64,000 nucleotides of DNA from NCBI RefSeq assembly GCF_009755665.1, contig NZ_CP046622.1, forward strand, positions 434,001 through 498,000. Direction: 5' to 3'. This document shows, piece after piece, positions 42,360 to 55,447 of the stretch. The DNA comes from Variovorax paradoxus. GTDB lineage: Bacteria; Pseudomonadota; Gammaproteobacteria; Burkholderiales; Burkholderiaceae_C. Below the pieces are notes generated by a model, which searched no databases, was not told the origin of the DNA, and saw only the letters and a list, made by a program, of their open reading frames with translations. Within the stretch, counting starts at the first letter, position 1. Each line of letters opens with the position of its first letter. The translations under genes were made by a program, and so were the position numbers.

Positions 42360-42395
42360 CCTTCTCCTCTTTCTCTTCTTCTCTTTCTCTCCCCC
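42360..42395 (+). promoter_or_regulatory. 36-base pyrimidine tract in the hpf leader
   Basis: An uninterrupted run of 36 C/T bases lies in the presumed 5' leader of hpf, downstream of the palindrome and about 85 bases before the start codon. Pyrimidine-rich leaders can bind S1 or Rho or stay unstructured. AGGAGG (42470-42475), seven bases before the ATG, is the ribosome-binding site that fixes the hpf start at 42482. Confidence 0.4.
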
Positions 42396-42481
42396 GCACC
42401 CATTTCATCTGTATGTCGCCGGCCACGCTTCATTCCGGAGTGCTGGCCATTTCCCCAACCGTCAATTCCAGGAGGTCTTTC

Positions 42482-42811
42482 ATGAATTTGACGATCAGCG
42501 GTCATCACCTCGACGTCACACCTGCCTTGCGCACTTACGTCACGAGCAAGCTGGACCGGATCACCCGGCATTTCGACCAGGTGGTCGATGTCAAGGTGAT
42601 CCTTACGGTGGAAAAGCAGAAGGAAAAGGAACGCCGGCAAAAGGCGGAATGCAACATTCACGTCAAGGGCAATGACATGTTCGCGGAATCGAGCCACGCT
42701 GATCTCTACGCCGCGGTCGATGAGCTGGTCGACAAGCTCGACCGGCAAGTGGTGCGCCACAAGGACCGCCTGCAAGACCACCATCACGCGGCGCCCAAGC
42801 GCGTGATGTAA
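42482..42811 (+). CDS. hpf: Ribosome hibernation promoting factor
   Basis: The 109-residue protein is a short-type HPF/YfiA. It begins [19 protein letters not shown], has [19 protein letters not shown] and ends in a His/Lys-rich tail. It binds the 30S subunit in stationary phase and promotes inactive ribosome dimers. The start is set by AGGAGG seven bases upstream; an earlier in-frame start at 42413 is unlikely. A tetraloop terminator follows, then ptsN, the usual neighbour in Proteobacteria. Confidence 0.95.
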   Translation: MNLTISGHHLDVTPALRTYVTSKLDRITRHFDQVVDVKVILTVEKQKEKERRQKAECNIHVKGNDMFAESSHADLYAAVDELVDKLDRQVVRHKDRLQDHHHAAPKRVM

Positions 42812-42842
42812 GGCAGGGCCCCGGCTGGGGCCGGCCTGCACC

Positions 42843-42870
42843 AAGCCGCCTTCGGGCGGCTTTTGCTTTT
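42843..42870 (+). terminator. UUCG-tetraloop terminator after hpf
   Basis: AAGCCGCC (42843-42850) and GGCGGCTT (42855-42862) form a perfect stem closed by a TTCG loop, with TTTTGCTTTTT after it. It separates hpf from ptsN. Confidence 0.9.
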
Positions 42871-42990
42871 TATTACGTCTTTTCGGCCCTTGATCCACGG
42901 GCGCTTGGGCAACATGTAGATAAAAAGTAAGTAACCGGACTGGGGGTTTTTACCAAGCAGGTGCATAATCGCCCCCGCCCCGCACCCACC

Positions 42991-43458
42991 ATGAATCGCC
43001 TCGCGTCCATCCTGCCGCCCGCTCAAGTCCTCGTGAGCGTCGACGCTACGAGCAAGAAGCGTGCTTTCGAAGAAGCAGGCTTGTTGTTCGAGAGCCTTCA
43101 CGGCCTGGGCCGTGCCCTGATCACCGATAGCCTGTTTGCGCGCGAGCGTCTGGGCTCCACCGGGCTCGGCCACGGGGTTGCCATTCCGCATGGCCGCATC
43201 AAGGGCCTGAAGGCTCCCATGGCCGCCGTCTTCCAGTTGGCAAACCCGATCGGGTTCGACGCGCCGGATGAGCAGCCCGTCGGCCTGCTCATCTTTCTGC
43301 TGGTGCCCGAGGCGGCCACCCAGAAGCATCTTGAAATCCTGTCCGAGATTGCCGAGCTGCTGAGCGACGCCGGCCTGCGCGAGCAGATCAAGTCGAGCAC
43401 CGACGCAGCCGCGCTGCACGGGCTCATTGCCGGCTGGCAGTCCACGCAAGTCGCGTAG
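42991..43458 (+). CDS. ptsN: PTS IIA-like nitrogen-regulatory protein PtsN
   Basis: The 155-residue EIIA-Ntr is the end point of the nitrogen phosphotransferase relay (PtsP-NPr-PtsN) and regulates potassium and nitrogen metabolism. The phosphorylated histidine is about residue 67 in GVAIPHGRI, and VGLLIFLLVPEAATQKHLE is the typical core. CATAAT (42964-42969) just upstream may be its -10, giving it a promoter separate from hpf. hprK follows. Confidence 0.95.
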   Translation: MNRLASILPPAQVLVSVDATSKKRAFEEAGLLFESLHGLGRALITDSLFARERLGSTGLGHGVAIPHGRIKGLKAPMAAVFQLANPIGFDAPDEQPVGLLIFLLVPEAATQKHLEILSEIAELLSDAGLREQIKSSTDAAALHGLIAGWQSTQVA

Positions 43459-43566
43459 AGGTGCTTCCCGCACCCTTCAGTGGCCGCAGCAGCGGCCCCG
43501 CAGCGCCGGTTCCGGGTTATTCTGGCCTGCTCCAACACTAGGCGCTGAGCGCCATCTCCCGCACGC

Positions 43567-44526
43567 ATGAAGCCGACCGTCATCAGCGCCGATGCCATGT
43601 TCGAGGAATTCCGCGGGTCGCTCCGCTGGGAGTGGCTCGCAGGGCTCGGCGCCTCCGAACGCCAATTCGACCCCGAAGTCATCAGCCGCGCCCAGTCGGC
43701 GGCCGACCTGGTCGGTTACCTCAACTACATCCACCCGTACCGCGTGCAGATCCTGGGCGCCCGCGAGGTGGCCTACCTGACGCGCGGCAGCCAGGAAGAC
43801 TGCGCCCGGCGCATCGCCCGCATCGTCACGCTCGAGCCGCCCATGCTGGTGCTGGCCGACGGACAGGTCGCGCCGGACGAGTTGCTATCGATTTGCGAGC
43901 GCGCCCAGCTGCCGCTGTTTGCCACCCGCGAATCGTCGGCCTTCGTGATCGACCTGCTGCGGGCCTACCTGTCCAAGCATTTCGCCGAGCGCACCTCGAT
44001 GCACGGCGTGTTCATGGACATTCTGGGCATGGGCGTGATGATCACGGGCGAATCGGGGCTCGGCAAAAGCGAGCTCGGGCTGGAGCTGATTTCGCGCGGC
44101 AACGGCCTGGTCGCCGACGATGCGGTCGATCTTTACCGCATCAACCAGAACACCATTGAAGGGCGCTGCCCCGACCTGCTGCTGAACCTGCTGGAAGTGC
44201 GCGGCATCGGCCTGCTGGACATCCGCGCGATCTTCGGCGAGACGGCGGTGCGCCGGAAGATGCGGCTCAAGCTCATCGTGCACCTGGTGCGGCGCGACAG
44301 CTTCGAGCGAGACTACGAGCGCATGCCCTCGGCGCCGCTCACGCAGGACGTGCTGGGCATTCCGGTGCGCAAGGTCATCATCCAAGTGGTGGCCGGCCGC
44401 AACATCGCCGTGCTGGTCGAAGCCGCCGTGCGCAATTCAATCTTGCAGCTGCGCGGCATCGACACCTATGCCGACTTTGTCGCGCGCCACCACAAGGCCA
44501 TGGAAAGCGGCCGCGACGGGGATTGA
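43567..44526 (+). CDS. hprK: HPr kinase/phosphorylase
   Basis: The 319-residue bifunctional enzyme phosphorylates and dephosphorylates a serine of HPr. The P-loop is [14 protein letters not shown] (about residue 160). The signature region [15 protein letters not shown] and the C-terminal motif [13 protein letters not shown] are present. With ptsN it forms the incomplete, regulatory PTS of Betaproteobacteria, used for signalling rather than sugar uptake. Its usual downstream partner rapZ is not here; fur converges four bases away. Confidence 0.95.
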   Translation: MKPTVISADAMFEEFRGSLRWEWLAGLGASERQFDPEVISRAQSAADLVGYLNYIHPYRVQILGAREVAYLTRGSQEDCARRIARIVTLEPPMLVLADGQVAPDELLSICERAQLPLFATRESSAFVIDLLRAYLSKHFAERTSMHGVFMDILGMGVMITGESGLGKSELGLELISRGNGLVADDAVDLYRINQNTIEGRCPDLLLNLLEVRGIGLLDIRAIFGETAVRRKMRLKLIVHLVRRDSFERDYERMPSAPLTQDVLGIPVRKVIIQVVAGRNIAVLVEAAVRNSILQLRGIDTYADFVARHHKAMESGRDGD

Positions 44527-44530
44527 CCGG

Positions 44531-44950
44531 CTACCGCTTATTGACGCAATCGCCGCAGAGGCCGTAAAGCGACATCGCATGGTCCTGCAGGATCCAGCCC
44601 TTGTCCTTGGCAATCATCTGCTGGCGGCGCTCGATCTCGGCGTCATAGAACTCCTCCACCTTGCCGCATGAAGTGCAGATCAGGTGGTCGTGGTGCGTGC
44701 CCTCGTTGAGCTCGTACACCGCCTTGCCGCTCTCGAAGTGGCTGCGCTCGAGGATGCCGGCCTGTTCGAACTGCGTCAGCACGCGGTAGACGGTGGCCAG
44801 GCCGATGTCGGAGTGCTCGTTCAAAAGCACGCGAAACACGTCTTCGGCCGTCATGTGGCGCTGGCTGCCGGTCTGGAAGATCTCCAGGATCTTCAGGCGT
44901 GGCAGTGTGGCCTTGAGGCCGGTATTCTTGAGTTCGTCGATATTGGCCAT
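44531..44950 (-). CDS. fur: Ferric uptake regulator Fur
   Basis: The 139-residue iron-responsive repressor has the winged helix ([31 protein letters not shown]) and the dimerisation domain with metal ligands in [20 protein letters not shown] second cysteine pair lies near the C-terminus (LCGDCVNKR), together forming the structural zinc site. It is divergent from bamE, an arrangement common in Proteobacteria. No clear Fur box was seen in the 85-base gap. Confidence 0.97.
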   Translation of the reverse strand: MANIDELKNTGLKATLPRLKILEIFQTGSQRHMTAEDVFRVLLNEHSDIGLATVYRVLTQFEQAGILERSHFESGKAVYELNEGTHHDHLICTSCGKVEEFYDAEIERRQQMIAKDKGWILQDHAMSLYGLCGDCVNKR

Positions 44951-44998
44951 GATGGTTCCTGCCCAGTGCTGCGGTCAGGTCCCCAAGGGGCCAGCCGC

Positions 44999-45004
44999 TA
45001 CAAT
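44999..45004 (+). promoter_or_regulatory. Possible -10 element for bamE
   Basis: TACAAT matches the -10 consensus at five of six positions. It overlaps an in-frame ATG at 45003, so if it is used that ATG cannot be the bamE start. This supports 45036. No good -35 is visible. Confidence 0.4.
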
Positions 45005-45035
45005 GGCCGATCATATCGCTACCCTCTTTTCTCCC

Positions 45036-45599
45036 ATGCCTGCCATTCTCCAACGCCGTCCCTGGCTGCTGGCCGCGGCCGTCGCAGCGACGTTCTGCCT
45101 CAGCGCCTGCAGCGGTTTCAGCGATCGCACGCGGGGTGCGCTTGCGGCCATCACGCCCTACAAGGTCGAAGTGGTCCAGGGCAATTTCGTGTCCAAGGAA
45201 CAGGTCGAGGCGCTCAAGCCCGGCATGTCGCGCCAGCAAGTGCGTGAAATCCTCGGCACTTCTCTCCTGACCGACGTTTTCCACAAGGACCGCTGGGACT
45301 ACGTCTTCACCATCAAGCGCCAGGGCGTCGATCCGCAGGAGCGCCGTCTCACGGTCTTCTTCAAGGGCGAGCTGCTCGACCGTTTCGAGGGCGACTCGAT
45401 GCCCAGCGAAGAAGAATTCGTCGCCACGCTTGACACCCGCAAGAAGAGCGGCAAGGTTCCGCCGCTCGAGGCGTCGGAAGAAGAGCTGAAGAAATTCGCC
45501 CCCAAGGAAGACAGCAGCAAGAAGGCCGAGGCCACCGCTGCTGCCCCCAACCTGCCGCCGCTGCCGGCGGCGTATCCCCCGCTCGAAGCGGCGCGCTGA
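45036..45599 (+). CDS. bamE: Outer membrane assembly lipoprotein BamE
   Basis: This 187-residue lipoprotein of the BAM complex helps insert outer-membrane proteins. The signal peptide ends in the lipobox LSAC with the lipidated cysteine at residue 25. The SmpA/OmlA domain follows (YKVEVVQGNFVSKEQVEAL, KPGMSRQQVREILGTSLL). The region after about residue 125 is a lysine/alanine/proline-rich tail longer than in E. coli BamE (113 residues), typical of Betaproteobacteria. It is divergent from fur and upstream of dapB. Confidence 0.93.
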   Translation: MPAILQRRPWLLAAAVAATFCLSACSGFSDRTRGALAAITPYKVEVVQGNFVSKEQVEALKPGMSRQQVREILGTSLLTDVFHKDRWDYVFTIKRQGVDPQERRLTVFFKGELLDRFEGDSMPSEEEFVATLDTRKKSGKVPPLEASEEELKKFAPKEDSSKKAEATAAAPNLPPLPAAYPPLEAAR

Positions 45600-45688
45600 G
45601 CACGCGTCAACCAGCGAGGGCGGGCGCACCCGCCGGGTCAGGCGGGCGCGTGCCGGTCTCCATGCCCTATTTCGAAGGCTGAACCTGC

Positions 45689-46537
45689 GTGACTGAATCC
45701 ATTTCTTCTCCCATTTCCGAGTCTTCCACGCCCGCCCTGCGGCGCGTCGCAATTGCCGGAGCCTCGGGCCGCATGGGCCGCATGCTGGTCGAGGCGGTGC
45801 GCGAGGCGCAGGATTGCCGCCTGGCCGGCGCGCTCGACATGGCGGGCAGCGACGCCATCGGTGCCGATGCGGCCGCTTTCCTCGGCTTCACGAGCGGCGT
45901 GCCGATCGTCTCCGACCTGCGAACCGGGCTGCAGGACGCGCAGGTGCTCATCGACTTCACGCGCCCTGAAGGCACCCTCGCGCACCTGGCCATCTGCCGT
46001 GAACTCGGCGTGCAGGCCGTCATCGGCACCACCGGCTTCAGCGACGCGCAAAAGGCTGAAATCGCCGAGATCTCGAAGGACATCGCGATCATGGTCTCGC
46101 CCAACATGAGCGTGGGCGTCAACGTCACCTTCAAGCTGCTCGAAATGGCGGCCAAGGCCATGTCGACCGGCTACGACATCGAGATCATCGAGGCGCACCA
46201 CCGCCACAAGGTCGATGCGCCCTCGGGCACCGCGCTCAAGATGGGCGAAGTCATCGCCGATGCGCTGGGCCGCGACCTGAAGGAATGCGCCGTCTACGCG
46301 CGCGAAGGCATCACCGGCGAGCGCGACCCCTCCACCATCGGCTTCTCCGCCATCCGCGGCGGCGACATCGTGGGTGACCACACCGTGCTGTTCGCCGGCA
46401 CCGGCGAGCGCATCGAAATCACCCACAAGTCCGCCAGCCGCGTGACCTACGCACAGGGCGCGCTGCGCGCCGTGCGCTTCCTGGCGGGCCAGAAGGCGGG
46501 CCTCTTCGACATGTTCGACGTGCTCGGCCTGCGCTGA
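45689..46537 (+). CDS. dapB: 4-hydroxy-tetrahydrodipicolinate reductase
   Basis: The 282-residue enzyme of the diaminopimelate/lysine pathway reduces hydroxy-tetrahydrodipicolinate with NAD(P)H. The dinucleotide motif is [14 protein letters not shown] (about residue 19), and the catalytic region is [20 protein letters not shown] (about 165). The start is a GTG at 45689 that includes a short non-conserved lead before the Rossmann fold. It follows bamE by 89 bases. Confidence 0.96.
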   Translation: MTESISSPISESSTPALRRVAIAGASGRMGRMLVEAVREAQDCRLAGALDMAGSDAIGADAAAFLGFTSGVPIVSDLRTGLQDAQVLIDFTRPEGTLAHLAICRELGVQAVIGTTGFSDAQKAEIAEISKDIAIMVSPNMSVGVNVTFKLLEMAAKAMSTGYDIEIIEAHHRHKVDAPSGTALKMGEVIADALGRDLKECAVYAREGITGERDPSTIGFSAIRGGDIVGDHTVLFAGTGERIEITHKSASRVTYAQGALRAVRFLAGQKAGLFDMFDVLGLR

Positions 46538-46540
46538 AAT

Positions 46541-46630
46541 GACGGCCCCCCGGCTTACCACTTCGTGTGTTTCGCCACCCCCCGTGGGTGAGGCGCGGCT
46601 CGCCTTGGGGCGGCCCGGCGGCGGCCGCAA
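46541..46630. repeat. Possible extragenic GC-rich repeat between dapB and exbB
   Basis: The gap holds runs such as CGCCACCCCCCGTGGGTGAG and GGGGCGGCCCGGCGGCGGCC, which resemble intergenic repeats I associate with Comamonadaceae genomes. Only one full copy is visible here, so the repeat nature is an inference from memory. Confidence 0.3.
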
Positions 46631-46633
46631 CCG

Positions 46634-47335
46634 ATGAGCGTGCTCGAACTGCTGACCCAGGGCGACGGCGTCAGCCGCTCGGTGGCTGCGCTGCTGCTCG
46701 CAATGTCGATTTCGAGCTGGGTCGTCATTCTCTGGAAGGCCTGGTTGCTGCGCGGCGGCACGCGCGACGTGCTGCGCAGCATTGCGGCGTTCTGGCAATC
46801 GACCACGCTGGCCGATGCGGAGCAGCGACTCAAGGCCTTCGACCGCGCCACGCTGGTACTGCCGGCGGTGAGCGCCATCAAGAACACAGCGGCCGATGTG
46901 AACAGCGCAACCCTCGGTGCCACCGGCGACCGCAACCAGCGCCTCACACGGGCCCTGCGCGAGGCGCTGCATGGTGCGCTGCGCCGCCTGCAGTCCGGCC
47001 AGATCCTGCTTGCCACCGTTGGTGCCACGGCCCCGTTCGTCGGCCTGCTCGGCACGGTGTGGGGCATCTACGGCGCGCTCTCGGGCATCGCCGGCCAATC
47101 GGGCGGCTTCACCATCGACAAGGTGGCGGGCCCGGTGGGCGAGGCGCTGGTGATGACGGCTTTCGGCCTGGCCGTCGCCATTCCGGCCGTGCTGGCCTAC
47201 AACGTGTTCGGCCGCGTCATCGGCCGTGTCGAGGCCGAGCTCGAGGGCTTTGCGCACGACCTGCTCGGCAGCTTCGGCAGCGCGCCGGCGCCGGCCGCAC
47301 CGCCGCCTGCAAGGCCGATGCCGGTTTCGGCCTGA
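46634..47335 (+). CDS. exbB: MotA/TolQ/ExbB proton channel family protein
   Basis: The 233-residue inner-membrane protein has three helices: an N-terminal one near residues 17-37, then two around residues 130-150 and 170-195. The conserved core is ATVGATAPFVGLLGTVWGIYG. It forms the proton-driven motor with ExbD to energise TonB-dependent receptors, or with TolR for envelope constriction. The neighbouring two-gene exbB-exbD layout without tol-pal genes favours ExbB, though no tonB gene is present here. It follows dapB by 96 bases. Confidence 0.85.
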   Translation: MSVLELLTQGDGVSRSVAALLLAMSISSWVVILWKAWLLRGGTRDVLRSIAAFWQSTTLADAEQRLKAFDRATLVLPAVSAIKNTAADVNSATLGATGDRNQRLTRALREALHGALRRLQSGQILLATVGATAPFVGLLGTVWGIYGALSGIAGQSGGFTIDKVAGPVGEALVMTAFGLAVAIPAVLAYNVFGRVIGRVEAELEGFAHDLLGSFGSAPAPAAPPPARPMPVSA

Positions 47336-47356
47336 TCGAACGGGGCTCGACACACC

Positions 47357-47827
47357 ATGGCCTTCGGTCGCACCTCGCTCGGCAGCAGTGCCGCTGGTGG
47401 CGGGCGCGCGACAGGCGCGGGCGGACAGCGGCCGCTGTCCGACATCAACGTCACCCCGCTGGTCGACGTGATGCTGGTGCTGCTGGTGATCTTCATCATT
47501 ACCGCGCCTTTGATGGCGAGCTCGATCAAGCTCGACCTGCCCCAGACCGATGCGGGCCAGCCCAACGACACGCCCAAGTTCGTGAGCGTGTCGGTCGATC
47601 CATCGGGCAAGGTCTTCTTCAACGACCAGGCGGTTACCGATGAAGAGTTGGCCGCCCGGCTGCAGAAGGCCGCCGCCGACAGCAAGGACACCGAGGTGCA
47701 GCTGCGCGCCGACCAGACCGTGCCCTACGGCAAGGTCGTGGCGCTCATGGGCATTGCGAACAAGGCGGGCCTGAGCCGCATCGGGTTTGTGACCGAGGCC
47801 GAGGCGGCGCCCGAAAAGCCGCGCTGA
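47357..47827 (+). CDS. exbD: ExbD/TolR-family biopolymer transport protein
   Basis: The 156-residue protein has a short cytoplasmic N-terminus, one membrane helix (VDVMLVLLVIFIITAPLMA) with the essential aspartate at its start (NVTPLVDVM), and a periplasmic domain. It is the partner of ExbB and starts 21 bases after it. The stretch QLRADQTVPYGKVVALMGIANKAG is characteristic. An inverted pair of extragenic palindromes follows and probably terminates transcription. Confidence 0.88.
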   Translation: MAFGRTSLGSSAAGGGRATGAGGQRPLSDINVTPLVDVMLVLLVIFIITAPLMASSIKLDLPQTDAGQPNDTPKFVSVSVDPSGKVFFNDQAVTDEELAARLQKAAADSKDTEVQLRADQTVPYGKVVALMGIANKAGLSRIGFVTEAEAAPEKPR

Positions 47828-47837
47828 CCGTGTCTTG

Positions 47838-47952
47838 CTCCTTCCCCTTTCGGGGGAAGGCTGGGATGGGGGCTGACCCCGCATCCAATGACGCGAAGGC
47901 ATTGAGGCCGTCGTGCCCCCACCCCGGCCCTCCCCCGAAAGGGGAGGGAGAG
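47838..47952. repeat. Inverted pair of REP-like palindromes (REPIN-like)
   Basis: Two related GC-rich units face each other between convergent exbD and glgP. The left unit has the stem CTTCCCC/GGGGAAG (47841-47847 with 47853-47859) followed by a G-rich arm (about 47861-47872). The right unit has CCCTCCCC/GGGGAGGG (47928-47935 with 47941-47948) preceded by the complementary C-rich arm (about 47915-47926). The whole can also fold into one long hairpin around a unique spacer (about 47880-47910). It probably acts as a two-way terminator. Translations of such units give the HPSLPPKGEG-type peptides often seen as false ORFs. Confidence 0.75.
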
Positions 47953-47958
47953 AACGAC

Positions 47959-50442
47959 TCAGCCCAGCACCACCGGCTTCGTGTGCCAGATCTCGTGCGC
48001 GTACTCCGCGATCGTCCGGTCCGACGAAAACGCGCCCATGCCCGCCACGTTCAGGATGGCCATGCGCGTCCACGCGTCCGCGTCGCGGTAGAGCGCATCG
48101 ACTTCGGCCTGCTTCGCGACGTAGCTCGCGTAGTCGGCCAGCAGCAGATAGTGGTCGCCCCAGTTCACCAGCGCGTCGAAGATGCCTTGGTAGCGCGCCG
48201 TCTCTCCGTGCGAGAAGGTGCCGTCGCGAATCGCGTCGAGCACGCGCTTGAGCTCGGGGTTGGCGTCGTAGATGTCGCGCGGCTGGTAGCCGTGCGCACG
48301 AATGTCGGCCACCTCGGGCGTGGTGTTGCCGAAGATGAAGATGTTCTCTGCCCCCACGTTGTCGCGCATCTCCACGTTGGCGCCGTCCAGCGTGCCGATG
48401 GTGAGCGCCCCGTTGAGCGCGAACTTCATGTTGCCGGTGCCCGAGGCCTCGGTGCCCGCCGTCGAGATCTGCTCCGACAGATCGGCCGCGGGCATGATCA
48501 CCTCGGCCAGGCTCACGCTGTAGTTGGGCAGGAACACCACCTTCAGCAGCTTGCCGACGCGGGCGTCGTTGTTGATGGTGCTCGCCACGTCGTTGATCAG
48601 CCGGATCACGAGCTTGGCCATCTGGTAGGCCGATGCAGCCTTGCCCGCGAACACCACCACGCGCGGCACGATGTCTACGGTTCCGCCCGCGGCCTGCGCA
48701 TCGAGGATGCGGTGGTAGCGCGTGATCACGTGCAGCACGTTGAGCAGCTGCCGCTTGTATTCGTGGATGCGCTTCACCTGCACGTCGAACATCGCGTCGG
48801 TGTCGAGCACCAGGCCCATGTGCTGTTCGACCCAGTTGGCCAGGCGCAGCTTGTTCTCGCGCTTGGCATGGCGAAATGCGCGCGCAAAGGGCGGCTGCAC
48901 CGCCATCGGCCGCAGCGCCTCGAGCTGCGAAAGGTCGCGCCGCCAGCCCTTGCCCAGGCGCTGGTCGAGCAGGCTCGCAAGCGGCGGGTTGGCCTGCGCA
49001 AGCCAGCGCCGCGGCGTCACGCCATTGGTCTTGTTGTTGAAGCGTTCTGGAAAGATCTTCGCGAAGTCCGCAAAGATCGATTGCTTCATGAGTTCCGAAT
49101 GCAGGCCCGACACGCCGTTGATCGAATGGCTTGCGAGCACCGCCACGTAGGCCATGCGCACGCGGCGCTCGCCCGCCTCGTCGACCAGCGAGAGCCGGCG
49201 CAAAAGCTCCACGTCGTTACCGGCCTTCTGCGTCACGGTGGCCAGAAACTTCGCGTTCATGTCGTAGATGATCTGCAGGTGCCGCGGCAGGATGCGGCCG
49301 AGCATCTCGACCGGCCAAGTCTCCAGCGCCTCGTGCATGAGCGTGTGGTTGGTGTAGCTGAACACCTTTTGCGTGTGGGCCCAGGCCACGTCCCATGCGA
49401 GGCCATGCTCGTCGAGCAACAGGCGCATGAGCTCGGGCACTGCGAGCACCGGGTGCGTGTCGTTCAGGTGAATGCTCACTTTGTCGGCCAGCTGGTCGAA
49501 GGTCTTGTGGTTGCGCAGGTATCGCCGCAGCAGGTCTTGCACGCTGGCGCTGCAGAAAAAATACTCCTGGTGCAGCCGCAGCTCCCGGCCCGATGGCGTG
49601 GAGTCGTCGGGGTAGAGCACGCGTGAAACGTTCTCCGAGTGGTTCTTGCTTTCCACCGCCGCCATGTAGTTGCCGCGGTTGAAGGCCGAGAGGTCGATCT
49701 CCTCGGTGGCGCGCGCCGACCACAGCCGCAGCGTGTTGGTGGCCTGCGTGCCGTAGCCCGGAATGATGGTGTCGTAGGCCACGGCCAGCACGTCGTGCGT
49801 GTCGACCCAGTCGGCCGCGCCGTAGGGAGCGTTGGTGCCTTCGCGCCTTTGCACGTGGCCGCCGAAGCGCACGCGGTAGTTCACCTCCGGTCGCTGAAAC
49901 TCCCACGGGTTGCCGCGCGTGAGCCAGTAGTCGGGCGTTTCCACCTGCTGGCCGTCGACGATGCGCTGGCGGAACATGCCGTATTCATAGCGGATGCCGT
50001 AGCCCATGCCCGGCACGCCGAGCGTGGCCATCGAATCGAGAAAACAGGCCGCGAGCCGGCCGAGGCCGCCGTTGCCCAGCGCCGCATCGGGCTCGCGCTC
50101 TGACAGCGCCGCCATGTCGACGCCGAAGTCGGCCAGCGCGTCGCGCACCGTGTCGTACAGGTCGACCGCCAGCAGCGCGTTGGTGAAGGTGCGCCCGATC
50201 AGGAACTCCATCGAGAGGTAATAGACGCGCTTCAGGTCTTGCGCATAGTTGGCGCGGGTGGTCGCCATCCAGCGTTCGACCAGCTGGTCGCGCACGGCCA
50301 GCGCGGTGGCGTTCAGCCAGTCGTCCTGGCTGGCGGCCACGGGGTCTTTGCCGACGGCGTAGATCAGCTTGTTCGCGACTGCGCGCTTGAAGGCGGCCAC
50401 GTCGCGGTCGGGATGGTCATAGGCGAAGTCTTTGATGGTCAT
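47959..50442 (-). CDS. glgP: Glycogen/starch phosphorylase
   Basis: The 827-residue pyridoxal-phosphate enzyme releases glucose 1-phosphate from glycogen ends. It has [17 protein letters not shown] near residue 73, [20 protein letters not shown] near 122, and the PLP lysine at about residue 673 in [15 protein letters not shown], followed by [12 protein letters not shown]. Length is the family norm. It is the last gene of the leftward glycogen operon, 41 bases after glgA, and completes the degradation branch together with GlgX. Confidence 0.96.
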   Translation of the reverse strand: MTIKDFAYDHPDRDVAAFKRAVANKLIYAVGKDPVAASQDDWLNATALAVRDQLVERWMATTRANYAQDLKRVYYLSMEFLIGRTFTNALLAVDLYDTVRDALADFGVDMAALSEREPDAALGNGGLGRLAACFLDSMATLGVPGMGYGIRYEYGMFRQRIVDGQQVETPDYWLTRGNPWEFQRPEVNYRVRFGGHVQRREGTNAPYGAADWVDTHDVLAVAYDTIIPGYGTQATNTLRLWSARATEEIDLSAFNRGNYMAAVESKNHSENVSRVLYPDDSTPSGRELRLHQEYFFCSASVQDLLRRYLRNHKTFDQLADKVSIHLNDTHPVLAVPELMRLLLDEHGLAWDVAWAHTQKVFSYTNHTLMHEALETWPVEMLGRILPRHLQIIYDMNAKFLATVTQKAGNDVELLRRLSLVDEAGERRVRMAYVAVLASHSINGVSGLHSELMKQSIFADFAKIFPERFNNKTNGVTPRRWLAQANPPLASLLDQRLGKGWRRDLSQLEALRPMAVQPPFARAFRHAKRENKLRLANWVEQHMGLVLDTDAMFDVQVKRIHEYKRQLLNVLHVITRYHRILDAQAAGGTVDIVPRVVVFAGKAASAYQMAKLVIRLINDVASTINNDARVGKLLKVVFLPNYSVSLAEVIMPAADLSEQISTAGTEASGTGNMKFALNGALTIGTLDGANVEMRDNVGAENIFIFGNTTPEVADIRAHGYQPRDIYDANPELKRVLDAIRDGTFSHGETARYQGIFDALVNWGDHYLLLADYASYVAKQAEVDALYRDADAWTRMAILNVAGMGAFSSDRTIAEYAHEIWHTKPVVLG

Positions 50443-50483
50443 GGGCTTCGGTAAATGGTTGTGGGTTGTGCGCCTTGGCGCAA

Positions 50484-51965
50484 TCAGGCGGCCGCGGGCT
50501 CGAGCGCCTGCCGGTACACCTCGATGTATTGGGCGGCTGCGGTGGCCCAGTCTGCCGGGCGCCGCATGGCGTTGCCGCGCACCCGCCGCCAGTCCGGCGC
50601 GCGTTGGTAAAGAGCGAAGGCGCGCCGCAGCGCGCGGTTGTAGTCGGCGTCGTCGAAACGGTCGAAGACAAAGCCGGTCGCGTCGCCGCTGGCCAGGTCT
50701 TCGAGCGTGCAGTCGACGACTGTATCGGCCAGGCCGCCGACGCGCCGCACCAGCGGCAGGCTACCGTATTTCAGGCCGTACATCTGCGTGAGCCCGCAGG
50801 GCTCGAACAGCGACGGCACCAGCGTCACGTCGCCGCCGCCGAAGAGCTGATGCGCCAGCGATTCGTTGTAGCCGATGGTGACGCTGACCGACTGCGGCGC
50901 CGCCGCCGCGCGCTGGCGAAAGGCTTCTTCGAGCCAGGCTTCGCCGCTGCCCAGCAGCGCGAGCTGGCCGCCTTCGGCCAGCAGCGCGTCGAGTCCGCCG
51001 AGCACCAGGTGCAGGCCTTTCTGTTCGGTGAGCCGGCTCACCAGAATGAAGAGCGGCACATCGGCGCGCACGGCCAGCCCCAGCTGATGCTGAAGCACCG
51101 CCTTGCAGCGCGCCTTGCCCGCCATGTGGCGGCCTTCGGGCGTGTGATAGCCCTGCACCAGCGCCGTGTCGATGGCCGGGTTCCAGACCTTGTCGTCCAC
51201 CGCGTTGAGGATGCCCGTGAGCACGCTGCCGCGCAGGCGCAGCAGGCCGTCGAGCCCGAAGCCCTGCTCGGGCGTCTGGATCTCGCGCGCGTAGGTCGGG
51301 CTCACGGTGGTCAGGCGGTCCGCAAAGTAGAGGCCGCCTTTCATGAACGACACCTGCCCGTGGTATTCGAGCCCGTTCATGTGGAATGCCGGCCCCGGCA
51401 GTCCGAGGTCGGCAAAGTTCCATGGCGCCGAAATGCCCTGGTAAGCCAGGTTGTGCACGGTGAACACGCTTCCCACGCGGGGCGCGCCGGCCTGCCGCGC
51501 AAAGTGCAGGTAGGCTGGCGCCAGGCCCGCATGCCAATCGTGCGCATGCACGACCTCGGGCTGCCACGTGGGGTCGATGCCCTGTGCCAGCTGCGCCGCC
51601 GCCCAGCCCAGGAGCGCGAAGCGCCGGTGGTTGTCGCCATAGGGCTGGCGCGTGGCGTCTTCGTACGGGTTGCCGGGCCGGTCGTAGAGCGCCGGCGCAT
51701 CGATCACGTAGGCGGGAATCGGCGGGTTGCCGTCGATGGTGATGCGGCCCGCGAGCAGGGCGAAGCGTTCGCCCCACGGCGCGGCAAGCTCCCCCACCAG
51801 AGCCAGGTCGCGCACGCCGGCCACAATGGCCGGAAAGCCGGGCAGCAGCACCCGCGCGTCTTGCCCGGCGGCCATGAGCGCGAGCGGCAATGCGCCCGCC
51901 ACGTCGGCAAGGCCGCCGGTCTTGAGCAGGGGAAAGAGTTCGGCGCTGACCTGGAGTATTCGCAT
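50484..51965 (-). CDS. glgA: Glycogen synthase (ADP-glucose)
   Basis: The 493-residue GT5 glucosyltransferase extends glycogen from ADP-glucose. The N-terminal sugar-nucleotide site is [13 protein letters not shown] (residues 15-27). The second lobe has [18 protein letters not shown] and the [20 protein letters not shown] segment (about residues 375-395) with the catalytic glutamate. It follows glgC by 17 bases. Confidence 0.96.
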   Translation of the reverse strand: MRILQVSAELFPLLKTGGLADVAGALPLALMAAGQDARVLLPGFPAIVAGVRDLALVGELAAPWGERFALLAGRITIDGNPPIPAYVIDAPALYDRPGNPYEDATRQPYGDNHRRFALLGWAAAQLAQGIDPTWQPEVVHAHDWHAGLAPAYLHFARQAGAPRVGSVFTVHNLAYQGISAPWNFADLGLPGPAFHMNGLEYHGQVSFMKGGLYFADRLTTVSPTYAREIQTPEQGFGLDGLLRLRGSVLTGILNAVDDKVWNPAIDTALVQGYHTPEGRHMAGKARCKAVLQHQLGLAVRADVPLFILVSRLTEQKGLHLVLGGLDALLAEGGQLALLGSGEAWLEEAFRQRAAAAPQSVSVTIGYNESLAHQLFGGGDVTLVPSLFEPCGLTQMYGLKYGSLPLVRRVGGLADTVVDCTLEDLASGDATGFVFDRFDDADYNRALRRAFALYQRAPDWRRVRGNAMRRPADWATAAAQYIEVYRQALEPAAA

Positions 51966-51982
51966 CGTGGGGCGGTGCGGCC

Positions 51983-53281
<1,299 letters not shown>

Positions 53282-53364
53282 TTCGGTCTCCGTTCGTTGT
53301 CGGGTCGTCTCGTCGTCGTCAGGGTTTCCGCAATCAGCCTAGCACCGTGCCGCACGGCTGGCTC

Positions 53365-55443
<2,079 letters not shown>

Positions 55444-55447
55444 CGTT

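Noticed and set aside
42360..42395. Pyrimidine tract considered as a terminator T-run for the helicase gene
   Set aside because: It mixes C and T and has no stable stem directly before it.
47725..47922. Short frame encoding an HPSLPPKGEG-type peptide
   Set aside because: It is translated from the extragenic palindrome and is a known false-ORF pattern.
45638..48073. 811-codon minus-strand frame across dapB, exbB and exbD
   Set aside because: Shadow of three well-supported plus-strand genes.
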